The notes under the pieces: model-generated | What the model saw: only the letters and a program-made list of their open reading frames with translations | What the model was told of the DNA's origin: nothing | Databases searched by the model: none | Position numbers and translations under genes: made by a program | Shown here: piece after piece, positions 9,165-16,179 of the stretch | How the letters are laid out: the number at the start of each line of letters is the position of its first letter | How positions within the stretch are numbered: position 1 is the first letter of the stretch | Assembly (NCBI RefSeq): GCF_947255105.1 | Contig: NZ_CAMYFP010000013.1 | Span: 1-34,134, forward strand | Direction: 5' to 3' | DNA: 34,134 nt | Source: an uncultured Campylobacter sp. | GTDB lineage: Bacteria; Campylobacterota; Campylobacteria; Campylobacterales; Campylobacteraceae

Positions 9165-9231
9165 TGCAACTTATGAAATTGATTATATTTGTTTATGCAA
9201 AGATATGATAAATCATACAGGATAGGGAAAC

Positions 9232-10032
9232 ATGAAAAAGATTGCATTATGCTTATTGCTTCTTGTTGGTAGCTTGTTTGCAAATACGCTATCTGAGATA
9301 AAAAGCAAAGGCGTTTTAAGAGTTGGTGTTTTTGCAGATGAACCACCATTTGGAGAGCTTAGAGATGGGGCATTTGTTGGCTTTGAAATTGACTTTGCAA
9401 AAGCTATTGCCAAACATATCTTTCAAGGCAAAAATGGCAAAGTAGAGTTTGTATCTGTAGAAGTTCCTCAAAGAGAGAAGTTTTTGATAGAAAATACTGT
9501 TGATTTGATAATGGCAGGCTACATAATCACCGACGAGAGAGCTAAGGTAGTTGATTTTTCATTTCCTTATTTCTCTGTAAATATCGGTGTGCTTACTAGA
9601 AAAGATAGTAACATTCAGAAGCAAGAAGAGCTTAGAGGAAAGACAATTATAGTAGAAGATAGTGCTGTAGCAAAGAGCTATTTTGCATCAAGAGGCTATA
9701 AAACTGTTAAATGTCCAAACTCAAATGCTTGCTACAAGATGTTAAAAGACGGCGCAGGTGATGCCTACGCAAATGACAATTTGATAGTTTTAGTCTATCC
9801 GATTATTGACAGAACTGTAGAGGTCAATATCAAAAACTTAGGTAAGTCTAATTTCTTGGGAGTTGGTGTTGCTAAAGGTAATAAAGAGCTGCTTGATGTG
9901 GTAAATAACGCTTTAGTAAGCCTCAACAAAGAGGGATTTTTTAGAGACAGTTTCCAAAATACAATAGATCCTTTCTACAAAGGCACAATTGAGGAAAAAT
10001 ACTTCTTGCTAGACATCTATAATATTTTCTGA
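9232..10032 (+). CDS. Periplasmic amino-acid-type solute-binding protein, copy 1
   Basis: Captures a small ligand, probably a polar amino acid, in the periplasm for an ABC importer (SBP family 3, PEB1/CjaA-like). A signal peptide covers about 1-17 (MKKIALCLLLLVGSLFA), with cleavage predicted after LFA and no lipobox cysteine, so the mature form is soluble. Family hallmarks are GVLRVGVFADEPPFG near 27-41, GFEIDFAKAIAKH, and TDERAKVVDFSFPY near 97-110. A CPNSNACYK segment holds two cysteines that could form a disulfide. No permease or ATPase gene is adjacent. Its neighbour at 10129 is a close paralogue. The ligand cannot be read from the sequence. Confidence 0.9.
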   Translation: MKKIALCLLLLVGSLFANTLSEIKSKGVLRVGVFADEPPFGELRDGAFVGFEIDFAKAIAKHIFQGKNGKVEFVSVEVPQREKFLIENTVDLIMAGYIITDERAKVVDFSFPYFSVNIGVLTRKDSNIQKQEELRGKTIIVEDSAVAKSYFASRGYKTVKCPNSNACYKMLKDGAGDAYANDNLIVLVYPIIDRTVEVNIKNLGKSNFLGVGVAKGNKELLDVVNNALVSLNKEGFFRDSFQNTIDPFYKGTIEEKYFLLDIYNIF

Positions 10033-10048
10033 CACTTTTAAAGACAAT

Positions 10049-10071
10049 GATAGCCCCTTTTTTGGGCTATC
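10049..10071 (+). terminator. Hairpin between the two binding-protein genes
   Basis: GATAGCCC pairs perfectly with GGGCTATC across a loop of CTTTTTT. There is no strong U run after it, so it may attenuate read-through between the paralogues or stabilise the upstream mRNA rather than terminate fully. Confidence 0.5.
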
Positions 10072-10128
10072 TAAACTATCTATAAATTTATTACTTATTT
10101 TGAAATTTAAATTATCATAGGAGATATA

Positions 10129-10929
10129 ATGAAAAGGTTTTTGTTGTGCTTAGCACTAATTGTTGGTAACTTATTTGGTAATACCCTATCTGAGATAAAA
10201 AGCAAAGGCGTTTTAAGAGTTGGTGTTTTTACAGAGCAGCCACCATTTGGAGAGCTTAGAGATGGGACGTTCTCTGGCTTTGAGATTGACTTTGCAAATT
10301 CCATAGCCAAACACATCTTTAATGCCAAAGATGGTAAAGTGCAGTTTGTTCCTGTACAAGCTTCCGAACGAAGTAAATTTTTGCAAGACAATTTGATAGA
10401 TCTTCTTATTGCAACTTATACAATTACTGATGAGAGAGCCAAAGGAATTGACTTTTCGTTTCCTTACTTCTCTGTAAATATCGGTGTGCTAACTAAAAAA
10501 GAGAGCAATATTCACAAAGAAGAGGAGCTTAGAGGTAAGAAGGTTATCGTAGAAAACGGCACTACAGCACAAAACTACTTTAACCAAAGAGGCTATACAA
10601 CTGTTAAATGTCCAAACTCAAACGCTTGCTACAAGATGTTAAAAGACGGCGCAGGTGATGCCTACGCAAATGATAACTTGATAGTTTTGGCCTATCCAGT
10701 TATTGACAGAACCGTAGAGGTCAATATCAAAAACTTAGGCAAGTCTGATTTCTTGGGAGTTGGTGTTGCTAAAGGCAACAAAGAACTACTAGACTTTGTA
10801 AATAATACTTTAGTAAGCCTTAGTAAAGAGGGATTTTTTAGAAATAGCTTTAAAGATACAATAGATCCTTTCTACAAAGGCACCGCAGAACAAAAATATT
10901 TCTTGCTAGACATCTACAATATTTTTTAA
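10129..10929 (+). CDS. Periplasmic amino-acid-type solute-binding protein, copy 2
   Basis: Tandem paralogue of the preceding gene with the same length of 266, a similar signal peptide ending LFG, and the same SBP family 3 hallmarks (VFTEQPPFGELRDG, GFEIDF, TDERAKGIDFSFPY). The C-terminal third is almost identical to copy 1 and contains the same CPNSNACYK cysteine pair and the same terminal KYFLLDIYNIF. The middle of lobe 1 (about residues 70-95) has diverged, for example MAGYIITDE in copy 1 against IATYTITDE here. That region often shapes the ligand pocket, so the copies may bind different ligands. An AGGAG site precedes the ATG. A strong terminator follows the gene. Confidence 0.9.
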   Translation: MKRFLLCLALIVGNLFGNTLSEIKSKGVLRVGVFTEQPPFGELRDGTFSGFEIDFANSIAKHIFNAKDGKVQFVPVQASERSKFLQDNLIDLLIATYTITDERAKGIDFSFPYFSVNIGVLTKKESNIHKEEELRGKKVIVENGTTAQNYFNQRGYTTVKCPNSNACYKMLKDGAGDAYANDNLIVLAYPVIDRTVEVNIKNLGKSDFLGVGVAKGNKELLDFVNNTLVSLSKEGFFRNSFKDTIDPFYKGTAEQKYFLLDIYNIF

Positions 10930-10935
10930 CTCTAA

Positions 10936-10963
10936 AAGATAGTTCCCTTTGTGGAACTATCTT
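10936..10963 (+). terminator. Rho-independent terminator after binding-protein pair
   Basis: An 11-bp perfect stem (AAGATAGTTCC paired with GGAACTATCTT) with a six-base loop starts seven bases after the stop codon and is followed by GGCTTTTAT. This is the clearest transcription stop in the first third of the window. Confidence 0.8.
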
Positions 10964-11032
10964 GGCTTTTATAGATAATCTAAAATTAACCTTTTTCTAC
11001 TTTTTGGTTTGAAATTTAGCTGCTTTTTTACT

Positions 11033-11056
11033 TTAAATTTCATATATGAAATTTAA
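11033..11056. repeat. 24-bp perfect palindrome in tRNA upstream region
   Basis: TTAAATTTCATA and its exact reverse complement abut to form a perfect 24-bp palindrome with a TATA centre. It lies in the otherwise empty 10964-11160 stretch, which has several GAAATTT units and no credible ORF. It could be a regulator-binding site or an AAATTT array by-product; the sequence does not decide. Confidence 0.7.
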
Positions 11057-11161
11057 CTCATAGTGAAATTTAGTATTTATTATAGACATTCTATAAATCA
11101 ATGATTTAGTTTAGTTTAAATTTATGATATGAAATTTAAAAGTGTAAATTTCTAGTTTTAC

Positions 11162-11190
11162 TTGACATTTGATATATTTGTAGTTATAAT
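11162..11190 (+). promoter_or_regulatory. Consensus sigma-70 promoter for tRNA-Gln/tRNA-fMet
   Basis: A perfect TTGACA (11162-11167) and a perfect TATAAT (11185-11190) are separated by exactly 17 nt and lie 20 nt before the tRNA-Gln gene. Full consensus at both boxes fits a stable-RNA promoter. It is striking in a phylum whose usual promoters lack a conserved -35. Confidence 0.85.
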
Positions 11191-11210
11191 ACATTTTTAT
11201 TTAAAAGCAT

Positions 11211-11285
11211 TGGGGTATAGCCAAGCGGTAAGGCATCAGGTTTTGGTCCTGACATTCAGAGGTTCGAATCCTCTTACCCCATCCA
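11211..11285 (+). tRNA. tRNA-Gln (anticodon TTG)
   Basis: Complete cloverleaf. The 7-bp acceptor stem is TGGGGTA/TACCCCA, the anticodon loop reads TTTTGGT with anticodon TTG, the T-arm carries GGTTCGAATCC, and a 3' CCA is encoded. It is the first gene of a two-tRNA transcript. Confidence 0.97.
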
Positions 11286-11296
11286 CTCAAATTTGA

Positions 11297-11371
<75 letters not shown>

Positions 11372-11395
11372 AACCGCCATTTTATCGATGTTTTA

Positions 11396-11431
11396 AAGAA
11401 TACTTAAATCATTCTTAATATTTAATTTTTT
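11396..11431 (+). terminator. Probable terminator of the tRNA transcript
   Basis: AAGAAT and ATTCTT form a short stem around a nine-base loop, followed by a TTTAATTTTTT run. The stem is only 6 bp, so the call is tentative. Confidence 0.45.
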
Positions 11432-11493
11432 ACTACTCTTATATTTGCTTAAGCTTATAAAGATAGATAGTAAAATATCTCCAAAACAAAGAT

Positions 11494-11559
11494 ATAAGAA
11501 AAACATTTGTAATATCAAATGAAATTAAAAATCCAGAGATAGAAAGCTTTTTAAAATAA
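11494..11559 (+). pseudogene. Start-less coding remnant, possible antitoxin
   Basis: An open run of 21 codons ending in TAA reads RKTFVISNEIKNPEIESFLK after an ATA codon where a start would be expected. The composition looks protein-like and resembles the N-terminus of small antitoxins, but no start codon, ribosome site or downstream partner exists. It lies inside the tRNA-flanked islet on the strand opposite to the intact toxin-antitoxin genes. It is best read as debris of an earlier cassette, with low certainty. Confidence 0.3.
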
Positions 11560-11567
11560 AATTAAGC

Positions 11568-11843
11568 CTATTTTTTAAAATTATAAATATCTTTTCTATA
11601 AGAAATTTTTAAAATTAAAATAGTGATTTTATCATCTTTTATTTCAAAAATAGCCCTAATGTTATCAGAAATTTTATATCTATAAACATTCGAAAAGCCA
11701 ACAAGAGGAGTTATATTTTTACTAGTTTTTAAAACTTCATAGTTACTACAAAGATATAAAAACTTATTTTTTACTTTTTCATACTCTTTTTTATTAAGAC
11801 TTTCTAAAAAATTACTTGCTTCTTGAGTGAATTCAATTTGCAT
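11568..11843 (-). CDS. RelE/ParE-superfamily toxin
   Basis: A 91-residue basic protein. The order helix, helix, then four beta strands is typical of the RelE/ParE fold: IEFTQEASNFLESLNKKEYEKV at the start, then VYRYKISDNIRAIFEI and KITILILKISYRKDIY. RelE-type members cleave mRNA on the ribosome and ParE-type members poison gyrase. The conserved C-terminal YRKDIY and the RYKISDNIRAIF strand favour the RelE side, without certainty. The start codon lies inside the 3' end of the upstream antitoxin gene (11-nt overlap), the usual antitoxin-first coupling. It is part of the islet inserted at tRNA-fMet. Confidence 0.8.
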   Translation of the reverse strand: MQIEFTQEASNFLESLNKKEYEKVKNKFLYLCSNYEVLKTSKNITPLVGFSNVYRYKISDNIRAIFEIKDDKITILILKISYRKDIYNFKK

Positions 11844-12039
11844 GTTTTTTATCTAATCTTTTAAAAACTTCATTTGATGGAATTGTTTTCATAGTGCCAT
11901 TTTCAATAGCTTTTTTTATCCTTAAAGTATCTTGATAGTCTAAAAAATCATAATACAAATCTATTGCTTTTTCAACTATTTTTTTATCATCACTATTAAG
12001 ACTATGTAAAAACTCATCATTTTCAATAGATAAAATCAT
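11833..12039 (-). CDS. Antitoxin partner of the RelE/ParE-like toxin
   Basis: A 68-residue acidic, helical protein encoded immediately upstream of, and overlapping, the toxin gene. The C-terminal part (SNEVFKRLDKKHAN) resembles the toxin-wrapping tails of RelB-like antitoxins. The N-terminus (MILSIENDEFLHSLNSDDKKIVEKAI) could be the dimerising part, although no classical RHH or HTH motif is obvious. An AGGAG site precedes the ATG. Its 5' leader repeats the leader of the gene at 12099-12323. The role is inferred from size, order and overlap rather than from a recognised domain. Confidence 0.7.
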   Translation of the reverse strand: MILSIENDEFLHSLNSDDKKIVEKAIDLYYDFLDYQDTLRIKKAIENGTMKTIPSNEVFKRLDKKHAN

Positions 12040-12046
12040 GTTACAA

Positions 12047-12067
12047 CTCCTTTAAATTTCAAAAATA
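12047..12067 (-). repeat. 21-nt leader repeat, toxin-antitoxin pair copy
   Basis: The 21 bases here are identical to 12329-12349. On the minus strand each copy ends in an AAAGGAG ribosome site directly before an antitoxin-type gene. The repeat suggests the two genes arose by cassette duplication or share a translation-control leader. Confidence 0.85.
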
Positions 12068-12098
12068 TGAAACTTTTGAAGATACAAAAATAGAAAAT

Positions 12099-12323
12099 TT
12101 AGCTATCTAAACTATCCATAGCCTTTTCATAATCTTCAAAAGTTTCATATTTTTCAAATTTACCGCTTTTAAATTCTTCTTCACACTCTTTCATATTTTT
12201 AACAAATTTTTCAGTATAAATTTCTTCTATATCAACAGAGCTACCCTGGCGAAGATTGACAACAGACTTGATGATATCTAGCATTTTATCGTCTATATTA
12301 TTAAGAGTTAAATTAACAGTCAT
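12099..12323 (-). CDS. Orphan antitoxin-like small protein
   Basis: I place the start at the ATG at 12323 (MTVNLTLNNIDD), because an AAAGGAGC site sits just upstream; an in-frame ATG at 12356 would put that site inside the gene. The resulting 74-residue acidic protein has an N-terminal strand (VNLTLNNID) and helices of the kind seen in RHH-type antitoxins, and an acidic tail (FEKYETFEDYEKAMDSLDS) like RelB-family tails. No toxin overlaps its 3' end; the next gene downstream is the separate antitoxin at 12039. It is either an orphan or the first gene of a three-gene toxin-antitoxin operon. Confidence 0.6.
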   Translation of the reverse strand: MTVNLTLNNIDDKMLDIIKSVVNLRQGSSVDIEEIYTEKFVKNMKECEEEFKSGKFEKYETFEDYEKAMDSLDS

Positions 12324-12328
12324 TGTAG

Positions 12329-12349
12329 CTCCTTTAAATTTCAAAAATA
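12329..12349 (-). repeat. 21-nt leader repeat, orphan antitoxin copy
   Basis: Identical to 12047-12067. It contains the ribosome site of the 12099-12323 gene. Confidence 0.85.
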
Positions 12350-12371
12350 GTAGCAAGTTTAGACTTAAATA

Positions 12372-12407
12372 GCTATAAAATGGTGCTTTGGTGATAGTTT
12401 TTATAGC
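12372..12407. promoter_or_regulatory. Inverted repeat upstream of antitoxin operon, candidate operator
   Basis: Perfect 9-bp arms (GCTATAAAA and TTTTATAGC) flank an 18-nt spacer, 49 nt upstream of the first antitoxin ATG. On the minus strand the arm nearer the genes contains TATAGC-like -10 material. Antitoxins usually autoregulate through such palindromes over the promoter, so an operator role is plausible. The spacer is too long for a typical Xer core. Confidence 0.5.
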
Positions 12408-12420
12408 ACAAATTTCTCCA

Positions 12421-12460
12421 GAGGTTTAAGCCCTTCCTCTGCAACCAAATCACCATTTAA
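12421..12460 (+). repeat. Right copy of tRNA-fMet 3'-end direct repeat (att-like)
   Basis: An imperfect copy of 11345-11384 covering the tRNA T-arm, acceptor 3' strand and CCA. No tRNA body lies upstream of it, so it is a fragment. It sits 85 nt beyond the 3' end of the minus-strand xerH gene. Confidence 0.75.
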
Positions 12461-12544
12461 TTTATCTTTTATCAAATTTAGCTCAACACCAATAAAATGT
12501 ATAAAATGCCAAATAATCTCTATATATTTAGCATTTCTCTCTAG

Positions 12545-13618
12545 CTATTTCTCTTTTTCATTTGCAAAATTTTCTGCTATCTTTGCTACAAGTTTTAAGT
12601 TGTCACTATCAAAGTGTGTATAGATACGCGATGTATCCAAACTAGCGTGACCAAGTGCTTCTTGAACCAAAATTAGATCTTTTTGTTTTCTATAGAGCAT
12701 CGTAGCAAATGTGTGTCTAAGCATATGTGCTCCATTTTTCTCTTTTCTAATCCCAGCTCCAAAAAGAATCTGTTCAACCAGTCTGCTAACATATGCTTGA
12801 GTGAGTTTTCCGCCGTTTCTATTGACAAAGAGATAGCCGTCGCTGTTTTTGTAGTTGATAAGGAGTGAGTCTAAATGCTCCTTTATAAGATGTTCTTTTA
12901 TCATAACAACTCTGTATTTATTGCCTTTGCCCCTTATTTTGATGATATAGTTGCCGCCATCTAGCAAGATATCTTTTTGTCTTATTCCAAGCGCTTCACT
13001 AACTCTTACTCCTGTGTAGATGATGATTTTGATGATAAGCTTATTTCTGTGGGTGTTGCTTTTAAACTCCACCTCATCAACAGCTTTTAAAAATCTCATC
13101 AACTCCTCTTCACTCATAAACTCAGGCAGCTTTTGCCCACTTCGTCCTGTCACACCACCCCAGTTTTTGAGCTCTATTGCAAAGGTATAAGATGAGCCAT
13201 TATCGTCATTTTGTCTATCCAGATAACTAAAAAAATTAATAACCGCTATGCGATAGTTTTTTTTCGTTGCATCGCTTAGAGTTCCCGTTGCAGTTGCCAA
13301 AACTTCACTTAAAAGCTCCTCATTTATCTGTTTTAGGCTAGTAAGTCCGTAGTAATTTAGTAGTTCAAAGACCTTTTTTAGTGGATTGAAGTATGTATTT
13401 ATGCCGCTTATCCCAGCATTTCTTGCCTGTTTTACGATACCATCTAACTCTTCGATAGTTGAAGTTCCCTTTGTAAGGCTCACATTTGCACTAGCTAGTG
13501 CCATTCTATCCTCTAACTCCTTGTTTGAAAGAGAGCTTAGTTTATATCTGACATAGCGAGTTAGCCAAAAAAGTAGCGAGTCATAAAAGCTCTCTTTAAA
13601 GTCAAGTTTGTATTTCAT
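12545..13618 (-). CDS. xerH: XerH tyrosine recombinase
   Basis: Single-recombinase Xer protein that resolves chromosome dimers at a difH site before division. The catalytic residues of the tyrosine recombinase fold are visible: R in TGVRVSEALGI, HxxR in HMLRHTFATML, a second histidine in LGHASLDTSRIYTHF and the nucleophile Y in that same segment. An SAM-like N-terminal core-binding domain occupies about 60-155. The length of 357 matches the Campylobacter and Helicobacter XerH group rather than the shorter XerC/XerD. It lies eight bases after the AsmA-like gene and is probably co-transcribed with it. The nearby tRNA-flanked islet could tempt one to call it an integrase, but the length and family features favour XerH. 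Confidence 0.9.
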   Translation of the reverse strand: MKYKLDFKESFYDSLLFWLTRYVRYKLSSLSNKELEDRMALASANVSLTKGTSTIEELDGIVKQARNAGISGINTYFNPLKKVFELLNYYGLTSLKQINEELLSEVLATATGTLSDATKKNYRIAVINFFSYLDRQNDDNGSSYTFAIELKNWGGVTGRSGQKLPEFMSEEELMRFLKAVDEVEFKSNTHRNKLIIKIIIYTGVRVSEALGIRQKDILLDGGNYIIKIRGKGNKYRVVMIKEHLIKEHLDSLLINYKNSDGYLFVNRNGGKLTQAYVSRLVEQILFGAGIRKEKNGAHMLRHTFATMLYRKQKDLILVQEALGHASLDTSRIYTHFDSDNLKLVAKIAENFANEKEK

Positions 13619-13626
13619 ACTCTCTC

Positions 13627-16179
13627 CTAAAAAATATTTGCAGGCAGCTCAATGATGTTTTTCATGAGATTAAATGGCGTATTTATTAGATCGACACCTA
13701 CATTTGTTTTGTATTGCGGCTCTTCAAGAGTTCCATAAATTTGGACTATTGTAGAGATTTTTCTATCTTTTCCAAGAATGATTTGGTTTAAAAGTGGAAT
13801 ATTTTTTATGATACTGGAGGCATCTTTTAGATATCTTATCTCTAGTTTTACATCGATATTGTTTTTATCAAAATCAATTGTCCCAAGCCCGCCTACATCA
13901 GCGCTTGTTCCTTTTAAATTTATAGCTTTTATCTCCAAAATCCCACCATTTTTTTCAAAAAAAACTTCGCCATGTTTTATGGAGAAGCCCTTATTGTTAA
14001 AATCCGCTCCCTTTAGCTTGATAATGGCTGGTATGCTGTCTAAAAATGAGAGAAGTTGCTGGTAGTATTTGTATTGTTTAAGATAGCTATTTCTGATATC
14101 TATGCTTCCTTTAAACTTCTCAAAGCTCTCGCCAACTATCTTGAAATTTAAAAGTCCGCCATCAAACATATTGCTACCTATGAAAAGATTGGCGCTTTTG
14201 CCTGAGATGTTATTTGCCAAAACTTCAAATTTAGCTTCATTTAGCCAAAATTTAATATTGCTGTCATTTAGCTTGGCAGTCATGTTGATATCTTTGCCAT
14301 CGATCTTGCCTTGATAGCTTGATAAAATCAGAGTTTTGTTTAAATCTTTTAAGATGATATTTGAGTTTTCTCCAGCTACTGCCAAATTTAAAGAGGAAAA
14401 ACTCCCTTTTTCGCTTTTTGCAAAAACAAAGTCGATATCTTTAAGAAAGAGTGATTTTTGCCCATTTTGCACATCAAAAGAGAGATAGTTACTTTTTGTC
14501 TTAAGGATTACACTTTTATCTGCAATTGCAACTTTTATATCATCTTGTTCATAGCTTTTGCCACTTTTTGTCTGCAAAAATGGAAACTTAAATTTGGCCT
14601 CATCTATGGCAACATCTAGCTTTTTAAAGTCGCTGCTTGTTATTGTGAGTTTGCCATCTTTGAAATTTAGACTCTTTAAAAGCGCAGAATAGGGGAGTAT
14701 GGTAGAAAGTGAGTCTATTTTTATGGTACTTATCTTATCTATAAAGAGCTTCATTCCAAGGGCGGCTAAATTTATCTCTATATCTTTTTTAAAGTCAATG
14801 GTTAGTTTTGAGTTGATATTGTCCGCTTGAAGGATAGAAAAGTCGCCATCTTTTATCGAGATATTTTTAAATTTCAGATCAAACTCCCCCTCTTTTTTTT
14901 GTGCGTCAATCTTGCCATTTGCTGTTGCATTAAAAATATCCATAGAGAGATCTGAGTCTTTGACATAGATATTTGTTGAGTTTTCTAAAAAAACAGTTGT
15001 CTTTTGGCTTTTAAACTTAGCTCCTCCAAGTAAAAGCTCACTATCATAGAGTTCAAAAGAGCCATTGGCTCGCAAATGGAGGTTTGAGAGGTTGAGATTT
15101 AGTATGAGGTGGGATTTGGAAATGCCGCTTAGCTGCTTTACGGGCAGGTTTATGTGATAGCTCTTTACAATCTCTAAAATATCATCATCAAGCGTGCCAT
15201 CTGTCTTTAGGTCGATGATGATATTTGCCTCTTTGTTGCCAAAAAGATGGTTTATCACTACATAGCTTCCAAAGAGATTTTTCTCCTTATAGTAGCCATT
15301 TTTAGGCTCTATAATTAGGTTGCTATTTTTGAGTTTGACATGCGCTTTTTCTATCTTTACAGGGGCAATTTTCTTTTGAAAATAGACTTCAAGTTCTGAT
15401 GCATAGGCACTTCCCTCCATATCGTCTAAATGATAGTTATTGGTTGCTAAATCTATTTTGCCATTTAGATACTCTATCTCATAATGTTTGGCTAAGTTTT
15501 TGCCATAAATCCAGCTATTTATCTCTCTGTTTAGCCCTGTTTTTATGCCAAGTTCATTCATAAACCGCCTTAAAGAGGTCGCTTTGGCATTTTTTATGCT
15601 ATAAAAAAGTAGCTCTTTGTCTATATCTATCTCAGCATCGCCCTCAATCTCATGAGTTTTGAAAAAGCCCTTGAAGTTGTATCTCTCATCTGCTAAATTA
15701 AGCAGTGCTTCGCCATTTGCACTAAGATCAAAATCTTTCAAATTTAGCTCCAATATCTTTGTAAAAAAGCCAACTTTTGTAAGGTTAAATTTCAAATCTA
15801 CTCTTAAAAGGTCGTTGTCTATATAAAAAGTATCCTCTTTGTAGAGGAGTTTCATATTGGAGTCGCCAACTTTTAGCTCCTCTAAATTTACAAATTTGAA
15901 GTTTTTCTCTATCAAAGGAAAGCTTTTTACCAAATTTACAATTGACTCTTTTGAGCTTTTCTCTTTTTTCTTTATGGTAAGCGGGATATCTAACTTTTTT
16001 ATATCTACTATAAGTTTATTATCAAATTTAATATATAATTGCTCTATAAATAGCCCTCTGAAGTTTAAATGTGAGATTTTTACGCCACCGCTTAAGAGGA
16101 CAAAAATTGTAGAAAGTAGAACTAAGAGCGTGATTGAGATATATAGAGTAGCTGTTGTAATTGCCGAGATGATCTTCAT
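13627..16179 (-). CDS. AsmA/DUF3971-like membrane-anchored periplasmic protein
   Basis: An 850-residue protein with one N-terminal transmembrane helix (about 8-32), followed by a long beta-rich periplasmic region with repeated amphipathic strands. The C-terminal part (about 700-835) has the GTSADVGGLGTIDFDKNN and LKDASSIIKNIPLLNQIILG segments of AsmA-like/DUF3971 proteins. Relatives such as YhdP and TamB form bridges that carry phospholipids between the membranes, so a role in outer-membrane lipid homeostasis is likely but inferred. An AGGAG site precedes the ATG at 16179. The start overlaps the divergent mltG start region. The 3' end is followed eight bases later by xerH. Confidence 0.8.
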   Translation of the reverse strand: MKIISAITTATLYISITLLVLLSTIFVLLSGGVKISHLNFRGLFIEQLYIKFDNKLIVDIKKLDIPLTIKKKEKSSKESIVNLVKSFPLIEKNFKFVNLEELKVGDSNMKLLYKEDTFYIDNDLLRVDLKFNLTKVGFFTKILELNLKDFDLSANGEALLNLADERYNFKGFFKTHEIEGDAEIDIDKELLFYSIKNAKATSLRRFMNELGIKTGLNREINSWIYGKNLAKHYEIEYLNGKIDLATNNYHLDDMEGSAYASELEVYFQKKIAPVKIEKAHVKLKNSNLIIEPKNGYYKEKNLFGSYVVINHLFGNKEANIIIDLKTDGTLDDDILEIVKSYHINLPVKQLSGISKSHLILNLNLSNLHLRANGSFELYDSELLLGGAKFKSQKTTVFLENSTNIYVKDSDLSMDIFNATANGKIDAQKKEGEFDLKFKNISIKDGDFSILQADNINSKLTIDFKKDIEINLAALGMKLFIDKISTIKIDSLSTILPYSALLKSLNFKDGKLTITSSDFKKLDVAIDEAKFKFPFLQTKSGKSYEQDDIKVAIADKSVILKTKSNYLSFDVQNGQKSLFLKDIDFVFAKSEKGSFSSLNLAVAGENSNIILKDLNKTLILSSYQGKIDGKDINMTAKLNDSNIKFWLNEAKFEVLANNISGKSANLFIGSNMFDGGLLNFKIVGESFEKFKGSIDIRNSYLKQYKYYQQLLSFLDSIPAIIKLKGADFNNKGFSIKHGEVFFEKNGGILEIKAINLKGTSADVGGLGTIDFDKNNIDVKLEIRYLKDASSIIKNIPLLNQIILGKDRKISTIVQIYGTLEEPQYKTNVGVDLINTPFNLMKNIIELPANIF

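Noticed and set aside
9232..9300. Lipoprotein signal in the binding proteins because of an early cysteine
   Set aside because: The cysteine is inside the hydrophobic core, not at a lipobox. Cleavage after LFA or LFG fits a soluble protein.
12372..12407. difH recombination site for XerH
   Set aside because: The arms are separated by 18 nt, far more than a Xer core. I could not identify a convincing dif site in the window.
12545..13618. Phage-type integrase that mobilised the tRNA islet
   Set aside because: Length and features match chromosomal XerH, and the gene lies outside the tRNA repeats and in an operon with a housekeeping-type envelope gene.
15857..16168. Extended N-terminus giving a 407-residue MltG
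   Set aside because: The extra 104 codons lie antisense in the AsmA-like gene, show no MltG features and would bury the membrane helix mid-protein.
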